Source: CAVVZJ01 sp963752755 (lineage in GTDB: Bacteria > Planctomycetota > Planctomycetia > Isosphaerales > Isosphaeraceae). From it: a DNA stretch of 64,000 bases. The notes beneath the pieces were generated by a model. That model ran no database searches. It saw only the letters and a program-made list of their open reading frames with translations, and had not been told where the DNA came from. The position numbers were made by a program, and so were the translations under genes. Below are positions 1-10,585 of this stretch, one piece after another (positions within the stretch are counted from its first letter, which is position 1; each line of letters starts with the position of its first letter). Location: contig CAVVZJ010000017.1 of the NCBI GenBank assembly GCA_963752755.1, positions 248,001-312,000 of the forward strand. Direction: 5' to 3'.

Positions 1-847
1 TGCGAGACGGTGCGGGCATCCGGGGCGTGATACGCCTCCCAGACCCGCTCCCGCAGCGCATCGAAGGTCTCCTTCAAGGGCTGGGCCCGCTCCCGGATCT
101 TCAGGAACGCATGCAGGAAGCCGAGGATGATCGTGACCCCCTGGAAGAACGCCGGCCAGGCCGCCTGCGTGGCGGCCCAGCCGTCGGTGTTGACGGTCCG
201 GGGCCGGTACGCCGGGTCCAGGTCCCGGGCCGCATCCCGGAACACGCCGTAGGCCCTCGTCAACTCGTCCTGGTCGGCCCTCTCGGCCAACGCCAGGCCC
301 AGGCAGCACCCGCCGCCGGCGGTGGCCGCCAGCTAGACCTTCTCGCTGCCGAGGGTCGTGTGCTTCTCGTCGGCGACCAGATGACCGGGCCACCGCTCGG
401 GGGCCTTGACGGTGGTCCCGACCAGGCTGGATCGCCCCAGGGAGCGTTCCAGGCGAGGCCAGGACCTCGGGTCCCGCCCGAAGACCTCGGTCAGGGCCCA
501 GTCGGGCCCGGCGAACTTGCGGAGAAAAGGGGGGCCTGCACGTCCTCGGTCCGCCCGGTCAAGGAGGGCATCAGGAACGAGGGACGGACCAGGGAGCTCT
601 GGCTGTTGCGGAGGTCGATCCGCCGGAGCCTCCAGCCGGTCTTGCGGGAGGTGTAGGTATCCTTCATGCGGTAGCCCCGCCGGATCTCGGCTGGGAACAG
701 CTCCGGATGAGCCTCGATCTGCTGGTCCAGAGACTCCCGGAACCGCTCGGGATCGCCTGCGATCGGCTCATACTGCTGCTGGGAGCAGGGGATCCAGAGG
801 GTCTTCTGTCCCCGGACGGGCGGGAACGTGGGGTCGGCGGCCGGCAT
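1..847 (-). pseudogene. Decayed DDE-type transposase, cut by window edge
   Basis: The reading frame starts at ATG 847 and runs toward base 1. The first ~105 codons are open; homology-like sequence then continues only in another frame, after a one-base slip in a C/T-rich tract near 524-534. In that second frame an amber codon (333-335) interrupts the phrase GEKV-stop-LAATAGGG, where a tyrosine would be expected. DDE-like landmarks remain: an aspartate in the ADEKHT segment and another in NTDGWAATQ. The 3' part lies beyond the window. I cannot assign an IS family with certainty. A frameshift plus a nonsense codon make it inactive. Confidence 0.6.
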
Positions 848-1010
848 GGCGTCGTCCCTGCTGATGGCTCACGAGGCGGAGATCCGTGACCCTCAGCATA
901 GCCGCCATCGGACGGGGTGACATGGACATCCGGTGCCCTCCCCAAAATCCGTGATAAGCAGAAAATTTTTTCCCATCGGCACGCCTTGACGTAAGTCGCG
1001 CGGCGCGCGA

Positions 1011-2235
1011 CTTAGTGGTTCATCCGGCAAGTCCCCTGACTCCGGGTACGGCCGCGATGCCGGGGCGGCGTCGCGGCCGGTGTCTCCGGCGCCGGCCCCA
1101 GACGAACGGGTGGCGGTGCCAGTTCCAGTAGGCCGTCGCCTCCTCGATCGCCCGGCAGACCTCCTCCCACGTCTCGAACCGACGCCCCTTCAGGGCCAGG
1201 CTCCGCAGCCCCTTCCACCAGGGCTCGATCAGGTTCAGGTACGCCGCGTACTTCGGCTGGAACACGAATTCCCAGCGCGGGTGGGCCAACGCGAACAGCA
1301 GCACGTCGGTCGCCCGGTGGGCGCTGAGGTTGTCGACGATCGCGTAGACCCGCCCGACCTCCGCCGGCACCCAGGACTCGGCGTGGGCCAGGAAGTCGGC
1401 CCAGTTGGCGGCGCTGCGGCTGGGATACGGGCGCGTCAACGCCTCGCCGGTGGCCGGGCGGAAGGCGCCGAAGAGGTATCCCTTGCCGCGCCGCCCGTAG
1501 TCGATCTCTTGCTTGGCGCGTCCGGCCGGCCGGCCTCGGCCATCGGCGTCGCCTCGGGGCTCGACGCGGACGAGCTGTCGGCCCGGGAAGCTCTTGGCCG
1601 ACTCCGGCCCCATCTCGTCGAGGCAGACGACAACCGAGCCCGCCGGCGGGTCCGTGTAGAGCCGCTCGATCGCCCCCTTTTTTCGGCGAAGTCGGGGTCG
1701 ACCCGCTCGCCGAACCACGTCTCCTGCTTCCGCCAGCGGAGGCCCTCCTCCGTGAGGACCTCGTCGATGCGGCTCCGCTTGATGGCCAGGCCCTTCTGCT
1801 CGCTGAGGTAGGCCTGGAGGCGGTCCAGCGTCCAGCAGCCGAACGGCAGGCCGAGGGCCTTGGGGTCGGTCAGCGCCGCGGCGACGCCCTCGGCCCGCTG
1901 TGCCGCGGTGTAGGTCGGGGGCCGGCCGGCGCGGGGCCGCTCCTGGAGGCCGGCGACCCCCTGGTCGTTGAAGCGGCGGACCCAGGCATAGACCGTGGGG
2001 CGTGAGCAGCCCAACTCGGCGGCGATGACGGGCGCGGATCGGCCGTCGGCGTCGGCCCGGACGATGCGGGTGGCGCTCGACCAGGCGGACCGGGGCGGTG
2101 CGCGAGTGGAGCAGGTCGGCGATGGCCTGCTGTTCCTCGGGGGTCATCGGGCGGAGCGTGACTCGGGCGGCCATGGGGCACCTCCTGGTGATGCCTCCAT
2201 CCATCTGCAAATCACCTGCCGGATGAACCACTAAG
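1011..2235 (-). mobile_element. IS630-type insertion sequence with 22-bp terminal inverted repeats
   Basis: The two ends match at 21 of 22 positions: CTTAGTGGTTCATCCGGCA followed by AGT at 1011-1032, and its complement at 2214-2235. A TA sits at the same place near each end (1013-1014 and 2232-2233), which fits the TA target duplication known for IS630/Tc1-type elements. One transposase gene fills the interior on the minus strand. The right end (CTAAG, 2231-2235) doubles as the left target duplication of the neighbouring ISAzo13-type element, so that element inserted into or beside this one. Confidence 0.85.
1020..2174 (-). pseudogene. IS630-family transposase, frameshifted
   Basis: This would be an IS630-family transposase: an N-terminal helix-turn-helix (CSRPTVYAWVRRFNDQGVAG) and a DDE_3 catalytic domain with CLDEMG (first Asp), IVDNLSAH (second Asp) and NLIEPWW (Glu). 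Translation from ATG 2174 is in one frame to about 2070, then needs another frame after an apparent one-base insertion, and returns to the first frame at a six-A/five-G tract near 1676-1686. The second shift is a -1 move on a slippery run, as in IS630 elements that use programmed frameshifting or slippage. The first shift has no such tract and is probably a real lesion. The gene ends inside the left inverted repeat. Confidence 0.8.
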
Positions 2236-3559
2236 GGCCCGGGCAAAAATAAAGTCGTCAACTTTTCCTTTACCGCAGGGCCGGGATTGCTATGCTGTCG
2301 AGTCATGCAGGATGCAACTGTCATAGAACGGATCCGCCTCAAGTATCCCGCGCTGGACGCCGTGCTCGATGAGCGCTCGAGACGACAGTGGGCGGCGGCG
2401 GAAGCGCGGGACTACGGGTACGGAGGCGTGACGGCGGTCGCTACGGCCACGGGACTGGCGCGGGACACCATCCAGGCCGGGCTTCGAGAGCTGGAGTACC
2501 GCGGGAGCCACCCGGACGAACCCGTAACCGAGAGCTTGCGACGTGGTGGGGCGGGGCGCAAGCGCCTGACGGAATCGGACCCGACGTTGGTCGCCACCTT
2601 GGAGGGGCTGCTGGAGCCGCGGACGCGGGGCGATCCGATGTCGCCCTTGCGTTGGACGTGCAAGAGCACGCGGCGGTTGGCGACGGAGTTGACCGGGCAG
2701 GGACACCGGGCCGGCTATCGCACGGTGGCGTGGCTGCTCCACGAGGCCGGCTAGAGCCTGCAAGCCAACCGTAAGACGCGCGAGGGCAACCAACACCCCG
2801 ACCGTAACGCCCAGTTCGAGTTCATCAACGCGCAGGCGGCGCGGTTCCAGAAGCGGCATCAGCCGGTGATCTCGGTGGACACGAAGAAGAAGGAGTTGGT
2901 GGGGGATTTCAAGAACGGCGGCCGTGAGTGGTGCCCCGAGGGCCAACCGGAGCCGGTGCGCGTCCACGACTTTCAGGACAAGGAACTGGGCAAGGCGATC
3001 CCCTACGGCGTCTACGACGTGACCAACAACCAGGGCTGGGTCAGCGTGGGGATCGACCATGACACCGCCTACTTCGCGGCCGCGAGCATTCGCCGGTGGT
3101 GGCAAGAGATGGGGACCTCCCGCTTTCCCCACGCCACCGAGTTGTTCATCACCGCGGACGGCGGGGGGAGCAACGGGTACCGCACCCGCTTGTGGAAGGT
3201 CGCGTTGCAGGGTCTGGCCGACGCGATCGGCATGAAGCTGACGGTGAGCCACTTCCCGCCGGGCACGAGCCAGTGGAACAAGGTGGAGCACCGGCGGTTC
3301 AGCTTCATCACCCAGAACTGGCGCGGCAAGCCGTTGGTGAGTGTCCAGGTGATCGTCAACTTGATCGCCGCCACGCGAACCAAGAAGGGGCTCATCGTGA
3401 GAGCCGCGCTCGACGAAGGCAAGTACGAGACCGGCATCACTGTCACGGACGAGCACCTGGCCAAGGTGAACCTCAAGCCGGCTCAGTTCCACGGCGAATG
3501 GAACTACACCATCACTCCCCACTGCACAAAAAGTTGACGACTTTATTTTTGCCCGACCC
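2236..3559 (+). mobile_element. ISAzo13-type insertion sequence, copy 1
   Basis: A perfect 27-bp inverted repeat, beginning CGGGCAAAAATAAAGTCGTC, lies at 2240-2266 and 3529-3555. The element is flanked by the direct repeat CTAAG (2231-2235 and 3560-3564). The exact edge is uncertain by 1-2 bases. It carries one transposase gene interrupted by an amber codon. A near-identical copy lies inverted at about 29.25-30.57 kb. Its left flank is the end of an IS630-type element and its right flank is the body of an older, 5'-truncated ISAzo13-like gene, so the insertion is nested. Confidence 0.85.
2305..3537 (+). pseudogene. ISAzo13-family transposase with internal amber codon (copy 1)
   Basis: The start is ATG 2305 (MQDATVIERIRLKYP). 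The N-terminal ~100 residues look like the DNA-binding part of ISAzo13 transposases. The catalytic part shows VDTKKKE, ADGGGSNG and WNKVEHR, the expected Asp-Asp-Glu set. A single TAG at 2752-2754 splits the protein in the phrase HEAG-stop-SLQANRK, where relatives have tyrosine. The frame is otherwise open to TGA 3535-3537, which lies inside the right inverted repeat. A GTG at 2866 could restart the catalytic half, but I see no convincing ribosome-binding site. The same amber codon is present in the second copy. Confidence 0.85.
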
Positions 3560-3561
3560 CT

Positions 3562-4515
3562 AAGATCGTCCCGGCCTTGATCGAGGTCGTCGAGCCGACG
3601 ACCGGCGGCGACCCGATGGGGCCGACCAGGTTCGTCCGCCGCAGCCTCCCGGCCATCGGGGCCGACCTGGAGCGGCTCGGCCACGACCTCTGCCCCACCA
3701 CCGTCGCCCGGCTGCTGCGGGACCAGGACTATTCGTTGCGGGTCAACCGCAAGCGATTCACCGGGTCGGATCACCCCGATCGGGACCGGCCGTTCCGCAA
3801 GATCGACGAGGGGATCGCTATCTTCGAGAACCTGGGCCCGCCGATCCTCAGCGTGCACAGCAAGAAGACGGAACTGATCGGCGACTTCAAGAACGCCGGG
3901 GCGTCCTGGTGCCTCCAGCCCGAGGAGGTCAACGTCTACGACTTCCACAGCGACGCCGATGGTCGGGCCACACCGTACGGCATCTACGACGTGCTCTCGG
4001 GCACGGGCCACATCGGCGTCGGCACCTCGGCGGACACCCCCGCCTTTGCCGTCGAGGCGATCGGTTCCTGGTGGGCTCGCTTCGGATGCGACCGCTACCG
4101 AGGGGTCAAGGAGTTGCTGATCCTGGCCGACGGCGGCGGCAGCAACGGCCATCGCCCCCGACTCTGGAAGGCCCGGTTCCAGGAGCGGATCGCCGACCGC
4201 TACGGGCTGCATGTGACGGTCTGCCACTACCCGACCGGGGCGTCGAAGTGGTACCCGGTGGAGCACCGGCTGTTCGGCCCGGTGAGCATCAACTGGGCGG
4301 GGCAACCACTGCGGAGCCTGGAGGCGATGCTGGGCTGGGTCCGGGGGACGGAGGTTGGCGGGACGGGGGTGACGGCGAGCCTGGACCGTGCGGAGTATCC
4401 GACCAAGGTCAAGGTGCCGGATGCGGTGATGGAGCGGCTGGACCTGGAGCACCATGCGATCTGCCCAGACTGGAACTACACCATCGGCCCTCGACGATCG
4501 CAATGGCGGCACTGA
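3562..4515 (+). pseudogene. 5'-truncated transposase of a second ISAzo13-type element
   Basis: The reading frame is open from the junction with the upstream element to TGA at 4513-4515. The sequence is clearly ISAzo13-like but differs from the two intact-length copies: it has HSKKTELIGDFKNAG, LADGGGSNGHRPR and YPVEHRLFGP at the catalytic positions. No N-terminal DNA-binding region and no plausible start precede it, because copy 1 of the other ISAzo13-type element was inserted at base ~3564. It is therefore a remnant. The right end of this older element is not evident in the following sequence. Confidence 0.8.
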
Positions 4516-4873
4516 AAGGGATCAAGAGATAGTTATAACTTGTTCATAGATGGATCTTTACGTCGATGATCGGGTTGTCCAAGGCGTCACTCCGTCGTTC
4601 CATGAGATCCTCCTCCCGGGCGTCGTCCCTCCGGACTTCCGGACTTAGGGGACCGGGCCACGTGGCGATGAAACCCGGCGCCACCGACGACGGCGGAGTC
4701 GGTGACGTCGGGCTCTTTCGCGAAGAACTTGTAATCGCTGTTGCCTCCGTTCGCCTGAACGCGTCGGGAATGGCTCGGAGGATTCCTCATTTCGGGTGGC
4801 ACGCCCGGAGTCCTCGGCGGGCGTGGGCGAGCGGTTCCCAGGCCCGTCGAACTTCGGGCGCGACCCGCCGCGA
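4516..4873. other. Gene-free stretch
   Basis: I see no supported gene here. An AT-rich patch follows the transposase remnant (around 4526-4560). The rest is high-GC sequence downstream of the ceramidase-like pseudogene on the minus strand. No inverted repeat identifiable as an IS end was found. Confidence 0.4.
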
Positions 4874-4874
4874 A

Positions 4875-6337
4875 TCACGGCTCCGGCCAGAGAGAGTTGA
4901 GGAGTTCCACGGTCCGCTCGACGAGAACCTGACCACCTTCCGAGCCGACAAGGTTGCTCTCCGCGATCGCGCTGTAGCCCCCGCCACGGGCGGCGCGGGC
5001 GGTCGGGACGTACGATCCTGGGCCGGCGAGCTGGATAAGAAACGTCTGAAGTGCGCGGCTGCGGGACTTCATCTGGATGCCGAACTCGGTGAACAACTCG
5101 AAGTCGTTGGTGGCGATCGCGACGTCGCCCAGCCGGATCGCGTGCAGTTCCATCGGAATACGGCTCGACGTCGCCGGACTGCTGGCGCTCGAACCGCTTC
5201 ACGACGTCCCCGTGCCAGACCACCAGCCTGCGGTTGCGGGGGTCCTTCGAGAGCGTCTCGACCTTCGACGCTGGCCTCGGCGGCCTCGGCCTCGGTGACC
5301 TCGCGGACGGGCAACTCGATCGTCGCGACCTTGTGGGCAAGGACCACGTCGGAGTGCTGTTCCTGGCGAGCCCCCTCGTACGCCTCGTCCCAGGCGGCGA
5401 CGACCCGACGCGACAGCTCTTGCAGCCGGGTCAGTCCGCGGAGCGCCCGCATGCGTTCCTCGGCGCGTTTGCGGTACATCAGGTGGGGCGACTGGTCGCC
5501 GGCCGTGCCGGTCCAGGCCAGGACGAGCAGGTCCTGGCCGTGCCGCGATCGGAGGGTCTCGCGGACGTCGTGCCAGAAGTCGGCATTGATGAACGATTCC
5601 CCTTCGACCTCCTGCGAGGGGCATGCGACGTTGATCGCCGTGGCGAGCAGGTTGCCGTCGTCGTCCCAGAAGACGAGCACCTCGACCCCGTGGTCCTCGG
5701 GGCCCTCGATGCCGCGGAAGTCGGGCCGATCTGTGGGGCCGTACATCTGCGCCCGGCCGTCGGCGTACACCGAGCGGCGATTCTGGCCCAGCACGGCGTG
5801 CCCGAGCCCCCAGCCGACCCGACCCGGCTTGCGGGATTCCCAGGCCCGGACGGCCGCCTCGGCGACGCGCGTCGCGAGGAACTCCACGTACTCGGACGGC
5901 TGCATGACGCCGTCCTTCGGAATCTCGTAGTCCCCCTCCGCCATGACGGGCGCGGTGTGGGTGTGGGTGGCGTTGAGCACCACCTTGCGACGATCGAGGC
6001 CGGGAATCCGGTCGCCGACCAGTTGCCGGACCCGTTCGAGGACCGGGGCCTCGATCACGACGAGGTCGCACGAAACCAAAATCGCCTGATCGACAGTCTG
6101 GTCTCTCTCGCGCGATTCCAGGGCGAGGGCCGTGGCCATCACCGGGGTCTCAACGTCCCGGGAGATCCGGGTATGCATCTGCCCCGCAAGCGCGACGGGC
6201 CGGTCGGGGGTGATGCTCACGGTGGCCCCGCCGACGTGCAGCTTGGCGGCCGGGCATTCGGCGATCGCGACGAATGTCGATAGGGCGGCGACGATCCAGA
6301 AGGTCCTTGACGGCCTCATCGTTCTTGCTGACGGCAT
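4875..6337 (-). pseudogene. Secreted neutral/alkaline ceramidase-family protein, frameshifted
   Basis: ATG 6337 is preceded by AGAGG at good spacing and opens a signal peptide (TFWIVAALSTFVAIAECPA). The body matches the neutral/alkaline ceramidase-like family (PF04734 type), seen in ATVSITPDRPVALAGQ, the His-rich NATHTHTAPV and the AWTGTAGDQSPHL segment. About residue 355 the frame must shift to read TLSKDPRNRRLVVWHGDVVK, and again near 5150 to read MELHAIRLGDVAIATNDFEL and the C-terminal end at 4875. Two single-base indels thus separate three collinear pieces. Planctomycetes often use such secreted hydrolases on lipids or polymers; the actual substrate is unknown. A second family member lies at 7167-8593 on the other strand. 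Confidence 0.75.
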
Positions 6338-6407
6338 GACTGGTTTCCTCTCGGTTCGATTCCTGAAGACGGCGGATTCTCTCGGGAGTCGCGATCAACG
6401 ACCTCGG

Positions 6408-6854
6408 TCACTCCTCTGGATCCGACACCAGCTCTTCCCGAAGGCTCGTGCCGTGAACACGGCACCCTTCGCCCCGGGCGGGGCTCTTGATGCACCCGTT
6501 CAACCCTCGCCGGGCGACGGGGTCGTACTGGCTCACCAGGTCGTCGAGGACCTCGTCGAGCGACTCCTCCGTGTGGACCCAGACGGCGAGCGTGAATTGG
6601 CCCCGGCCCAGTTCGAGCCCGAGGCTCGGATCAGCCTCGACGTAAGAGGACTTCCCGTCGAACCTTGCCGCGCCGCGGGCTGCGCCACCGAAGCCGGGCG
6701 CGGACAGTTCGACGGCGATGGCCCGGCCGTGGTGGCCTTGGCCCGAGGCGTCGTTCGTGTCACCGGCGAACTTCCAGTGGCCGATCAGGCTGCCGTCGTC
6801 CGCGCAGGCGGGAAGGGCGGCGAAGGACAGGGCCAGTAACAAGGTCCACCGCAT
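6408..6854 (-). CDS. Secreted LamG-domain protein, probably C-terminally truncated
   Basis: ATG 6854 starts a signal peptide (MRWTLLLALSFAALPACA), followed by a LamG/concanavalin-like fold: LIGHWKFAGDTNDASGQGHH, FDGKSSYVEAD and FTLAVWVHT. The protein stops at 148 residues, while planctomycete LamG proteins with the phrase SQYDPVARRG usually continue well beyond it. The last ~25 residues look unlike the family, so a deletion or frameshift near 6450 probably removed the rest. It is 70 bases upstream of the ceramidase-like gene on the same strand and may have formed an operon with it. LamG domains usually bind carbohydrate or mediate adhesion at the cell surface. Confidence 0.6.
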   Translation of the reverse strand: MRWTLLLALSFAALPACADDGSLIGHWKFAGDTNDASGQGHHGRAIAVELSAPGFGGAARGAARFDGKSSYVEADPSLGLELGRGQFTLAVWVHTEESLDEVLDDLVSQYDPVARRGLNGCIKSPARGEGCRVHGTSLREELVSDPEE

Positions 6855-7166
6855 GGAAGGTCCCCACGATTCCGGGTGAGGTTCGGTCCGTCCGGGACAC
6901 TCCGAAGGGCAATGGGCGTTACTGCCGCCTCATGCCGTGGAGAGAATAACCGGAACCGGCGAGGTAATCGAGCGGCTTGGGACCGCGGCTGGACGGCGGT
7001 AATCCTCGGGCGATCGTGCGTCTCCTCGGTCCCGGTCGACGGGTCGCTGGCGTCCAGGGAGTCGATCCGCGAGCCCGGGTGTGTGATCGATGGGCGCTTC
7101 GGATCGAGCGATCGCTCTGGTAGATTGGGCGGTGGTGCTTCCCGTCCGGAACCGGAGCCTTCGTCC
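6855..7166. promoter_or_regulatory. Divergent intergenic region between LamG and ceramidase-like genes
   Basis: This 312-bp stretch separates two divergent genes for secreted proteins (start codons at 6854 and 7167), so it should hold both promoters. I cannot point to a specific promoter or operator motif. Confidence 0.35.
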
Positions 7167-8593
7167 ATGCCAAGCCAGATAACCCGGAGCCGCTCGACCC
7201 CGCGGCCGAATCGTTGGGAGGCGTCAGCCGCCTGCTCGTTCCTCGCCGTCGCGGTATTCGCAGCCGGGATGACGCCAGGGCGGGCCAACGCCGCTGATGA
7301 GAAGTGGAAGGCCGGTCTGCGCGGGTCGTGATCACTCCGGAGACGGACGTCTGGCTCGCCGGCTACGGCACCAAGCGCGCCCCCGACGGCAAGCTGCACG
7401 ACCTCTGGGCGAAGGCCCTCACTTTGGAGGACGCGGACGGTCGCCGCGCGGTGCTCATCACGAGCGATTTCCAGGGCGTCCCCAAGCTGGTGAGCGACCG
7501 GGTCTTCGAGCGACTCCGGGCTGAGTTCGGGCTTGAGCGACGCCAGGTCATGTTGACCTTCTCGCACAATCACTGCGGGCCCCGGCTGGGGGACGACCTG
7601 GTCGATTACTATCCGGTCGAGGACGAGCAGGTCGCACTGGTGGACGAGTACACCGACCTCGTGGTGGAGAAGCTGGTCCGGCTCGTCGGCGAGTCGCTCG
7701 CGGCGCTCGCCCCGGCCAGCCTCCAGACCGGCGAGGGGCGGGCGACCTTCGCCGTGAACCGCCGAAACAACCGGGAGGCCGAGGTCCCCGTGCTTATCGA
7801 GCAGGGCAAGCCGCTGGCCGGACCGGTGGACCATGTCGTGCCGGTGCTCACCGTCACGCGGCCCGATGGCCGTCTGGCGGCCGTGCTCTTCGGTTACGCC
7901 TGCCACCCGACGACGCTCAGCTTCAACACCTGGTGTGGCGATTATCCGGGCTTCGCCCAGCTCGAACTGGAACAGGCCCATCCGGGGGCCACGGCGATGT
8001 TCGTGAACACCTGCGGGGGCGACCAGAACCCACTGCCACGCCGCACAGTCGAGCTCTGTCGCAGCTACGGCCACCGGCTCGCTTCGGCCGTCGAGGACGC
8101 GATGCGAGCCCCCTTGCGGCCGATCCGGCCGGAGCTGCGGACCGCCTTCGACCACGTCGAGTTGCCGTACCTGAAGGTCGTCGCCCGCGAAGAGCTGGCG
8201 GTGCGGGTGAACGACGACAACCCGATCCTCGCCCGCTGGGCCGCACGCATGTTGAGCAAGCTGGACGCTGGCGAATCCTTCGCGCCGACGTACCCGTATC
8301 CGGTCCACGCCTGGAGGCTCGGGAGCGACACGATCATCATCGGACTCGGCGCCGAGGCGGTCGTCGACTACGCTCTCCGGTTCAAGCGCGCGTACGGGCC
8401 TGGCACGTGGGTCTGCGGATATGTGGACGACATGATCGCTTACATCCCCTCCCGACGGGTCTGGGAGGAAGGCGGTTACGAGGGCGGCTCGAACCTCTAC
8501 GAGTACGGCCGGCCCGCGTTCCGCTGGGCGGGCGACGTCGAGGACCGGATTGCCGCGACGCTGGACCGGCTCGTGAAACGGGTCCGCGAGTAG
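7167..8593 (+). pseudogene. Second neutral/alkaline ceramidase-family protein, one frameshift after the signal peptide
   Basis: ATG 7167 opens a signal peptide (ASAACSFLAVAVFAAGMTPG, then RANAA) that runs to ADEKWKAGL in one frame. From there the family sequence continues one frame over (ARVVITPETDVWLAGYGTK) to TAG 8593. A single base missing near 7319 explains the break. The mature part is complete: DVWLAGYGTK, the metal-site phrase FSHNHCGPRL, YACHPTT and CGGDQNPLP are all present. A GTG at 7304 could start the mature part alone, but without a signal peptide that makes little sense for this secreted family. It is either a very recent pseudogene or an assembly indel. It is in the same family as 4875-6337 but divergent from it in sequence. 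Confidence 0.8.
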
Positions 8594-8670
8594 CCCGAGG
8601 GCCGCGCCTGGGCCGACCCCGCTCCATAACCGCTCCCCACCGGAGTGCCCCGGACCCGGATGGTCTGCGG

Positions 8671-9159
8671 TCACACGATCGCGATGGCCTCGATCTCAAT
8701 CTCAAGTCCCTCGATCGCGAGTTCCGTGACACCCACGGCGGTGGATGCGGGAAAGGGCTCCTTCAGGTACTCCAGGCGGACCTTGCGGTAGGCCGCGAGG
8801 TCGCGCTGGAGGTGCACGAAGTACGCGCGGAGCATGACCACGTCGGCGAACGAGGCGTCCGCCGCTTTCAGGACCAGGCCGATGCGGTCGAACGTCTGGC
8901 GAAGCTGCGTCTCCATGTCCGCTCCCACGTCCTCCGGCCCCTGCCCGGAGACGAACACGACCCGCCGCCCCTCGGCAACGATACCGGGAGAATACCCGGA
9001 CGCGGCCGCCGGCGCGCCCTCGGGGAAGAGGCTCCGAACCTTGGCTCGCGGCTCCTCCTCGGCCGCCGAGGCCGCGCCCTCCCCGGGACCCGCCAGGGTT
9101 CCCACGGCGGCCCCGAGGACGGCCGCGCTCAGAAAATTACGCCGATCGTTGCCTGTCAT
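8671..9159 (-). CDS. RidA/YjgF-family protein with Tat-like signal
   Basis: The start is ATG 9159, preceded by GAGGT nine bases upstream. The N-terminus has a twin-arginine-like leader (DRRNFLSAAVLGAAVG), then a RidA domain of about 120 residues: FVSGQGPEDVGADMETQLRQ, VLRAADASFADVV-like helix and TAVGVTELAIEGLEIEIEAI at the end. RidA proteins deaminate reactive enamine/imine intermediates; exported versions are of less certain function. The usual RidA arginine that binds the carboxylate is not obvious here, so catalysis is not assured. It lies tail-to-tail with the ceramidase-like gene. Confidence 0.85.
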   Translation of the reverse strand: MTGNDRRNFLSAAVLGAAVGTLAGPGEGAASAAEEEPRAKVRSLFPEGAPAAASGYSPGIVAEGRRVVFVSGQGPEDVGADMETQLRQTFDRIGLVLKAADASFADVVMLRAYFVHLQRDLAAYRKVRLEYLKEPFPASTAVGVTELAIEGLEIEIEAIAIV

Positions 9160-10585
9160 GTCGTTACCTCGCGGGATAGGCCCATCATCGGTCAGAAGTG
9201 GAACTTCGAGACACCCTCGCCCGGACAACCAAGCGCACCCCGTGATCGGGGCTGGCGATGAGATCATGCACCCCGGTTCAAGGCTTGACGGCGTCGAAGT
9301 ACTCATCGAAGACGCGAGCCAGTTGCCCGCCGTAGCGCTCCCAGTGCGCGCCCGAGGGGTAGTCATCCAGGCCGGCGATCCAGTTGACATTCAGCTCGTG
9401 CACGGCCGCGTCGATGCCGTAGGCGCTGGAGCCAGCCCTCGCCGAGCGTCCCGGCATTGCGGAATTCCCCCGACGTGCTCCCCTCGGTGAACCAGGTGTG
9501 CTCGCGGAGCAATGACTCCAGCGTCTTCATGCGCTCCAGGTGACGTTCCAGCCCTGCGACCGGCGGTCGGCTAACGTGAAGCCGGCCGTTCCCGTCGTTG
9601 TGCAACTCGAGCCGCCAGGTGTGGCCGGTGCTCCTGCCGGATCATGTCCTCCAGCCAGGTTTCCAGGGCGTGATTCTCCGGCGAAAGCTCCGGGTCGGCG
9701 GGCTGGTCCCAGTTGCGGTTCAGATCCTTGCCGCGCAGGTTGAACCGCGTCCGGCCGTGCGCGACGCCGTCCTTGTTGGCCATCGGCAGCACGTAGACGC
9801 AGTAGTGCTCGAGATACCGCTTCGCCTCGTCGTCGTCCCGGAGCAGCCGGTTGACCAGGCCCTGCACGACCCAGTTGCCGCCCGGCTCCCAGGGGTGCGC
9901 CGCGCCCGGAGGAAGACCCGGTAGGGCGCGTCGGGATGGCCGACCCGGACGATCTCCAGACCGCGTCCCTCGGCCGTCTCGCCGATGGGTCTGATCTCCA
10001 CGAGTGGGCTTTTCGCGATCGAATCCAGCCAATGCTTCAGGTCGGAGAGGCGATAGGGCTCGACGCGGGCGACGTAAAGCTCGGGGCCGGGCATCGTGAC
10101 AGCCAGCCGCACGCGGTTGCCGGGGAGCCGCTCCAGCGGGACCGGCTTCCACGTCTTCCCATCCGGGGAGACGACGGCGACCTTCAACTCGTTCGCGACC
10201 GACGCCTCGCGGCCGTTCCAGACGTTGTCCAGGTTCCGGAACTCCAGGGTGAGCGCGGTGCCCGCCTTCGCGTGGACCCGGAAGTGGAAGTGGCCCGCGG
10301 CGCGGTTCGGCGAGGACCGCTCGTGGTCGTAGAGCAGGTGCACGAGGATGGCGCCGTCGGGCGCGGCCTCGTACCAGAGCGGCGAGGCGTTCTCGAAACC
10401 GGTGTCGATGTACTCGAGCCCGGTCCCAGGGGATGGCGCGGGGCTGTCGGGATCGGCCTGCCGGCAGACGCCTCCGATGTTGGTGCGGTCGCCGACGAGG
10501 AGCCCGAGGGTCGTCGGCTCATCCGCCGGGGCCTGGACCGGCAACAGGAGCCATGCGACGAGGCACCAGGACCGCAAGGAACTCA

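Noticed and set aside
2290..4512. 740-codon open frame antisense to both ISAzo13 transposases
   Set aside because: The true coding strand is shown by catalytic motifs and inverted-repeat placement; the antisense frame is open only because of codon bias.
7304..8593. Second ceramidase-family gene as an intact CDS from GTG 7304
   Set aside because: This start would omit the signal peptide encoded one frame over at 7167-7318. A single missing base explains the data better.
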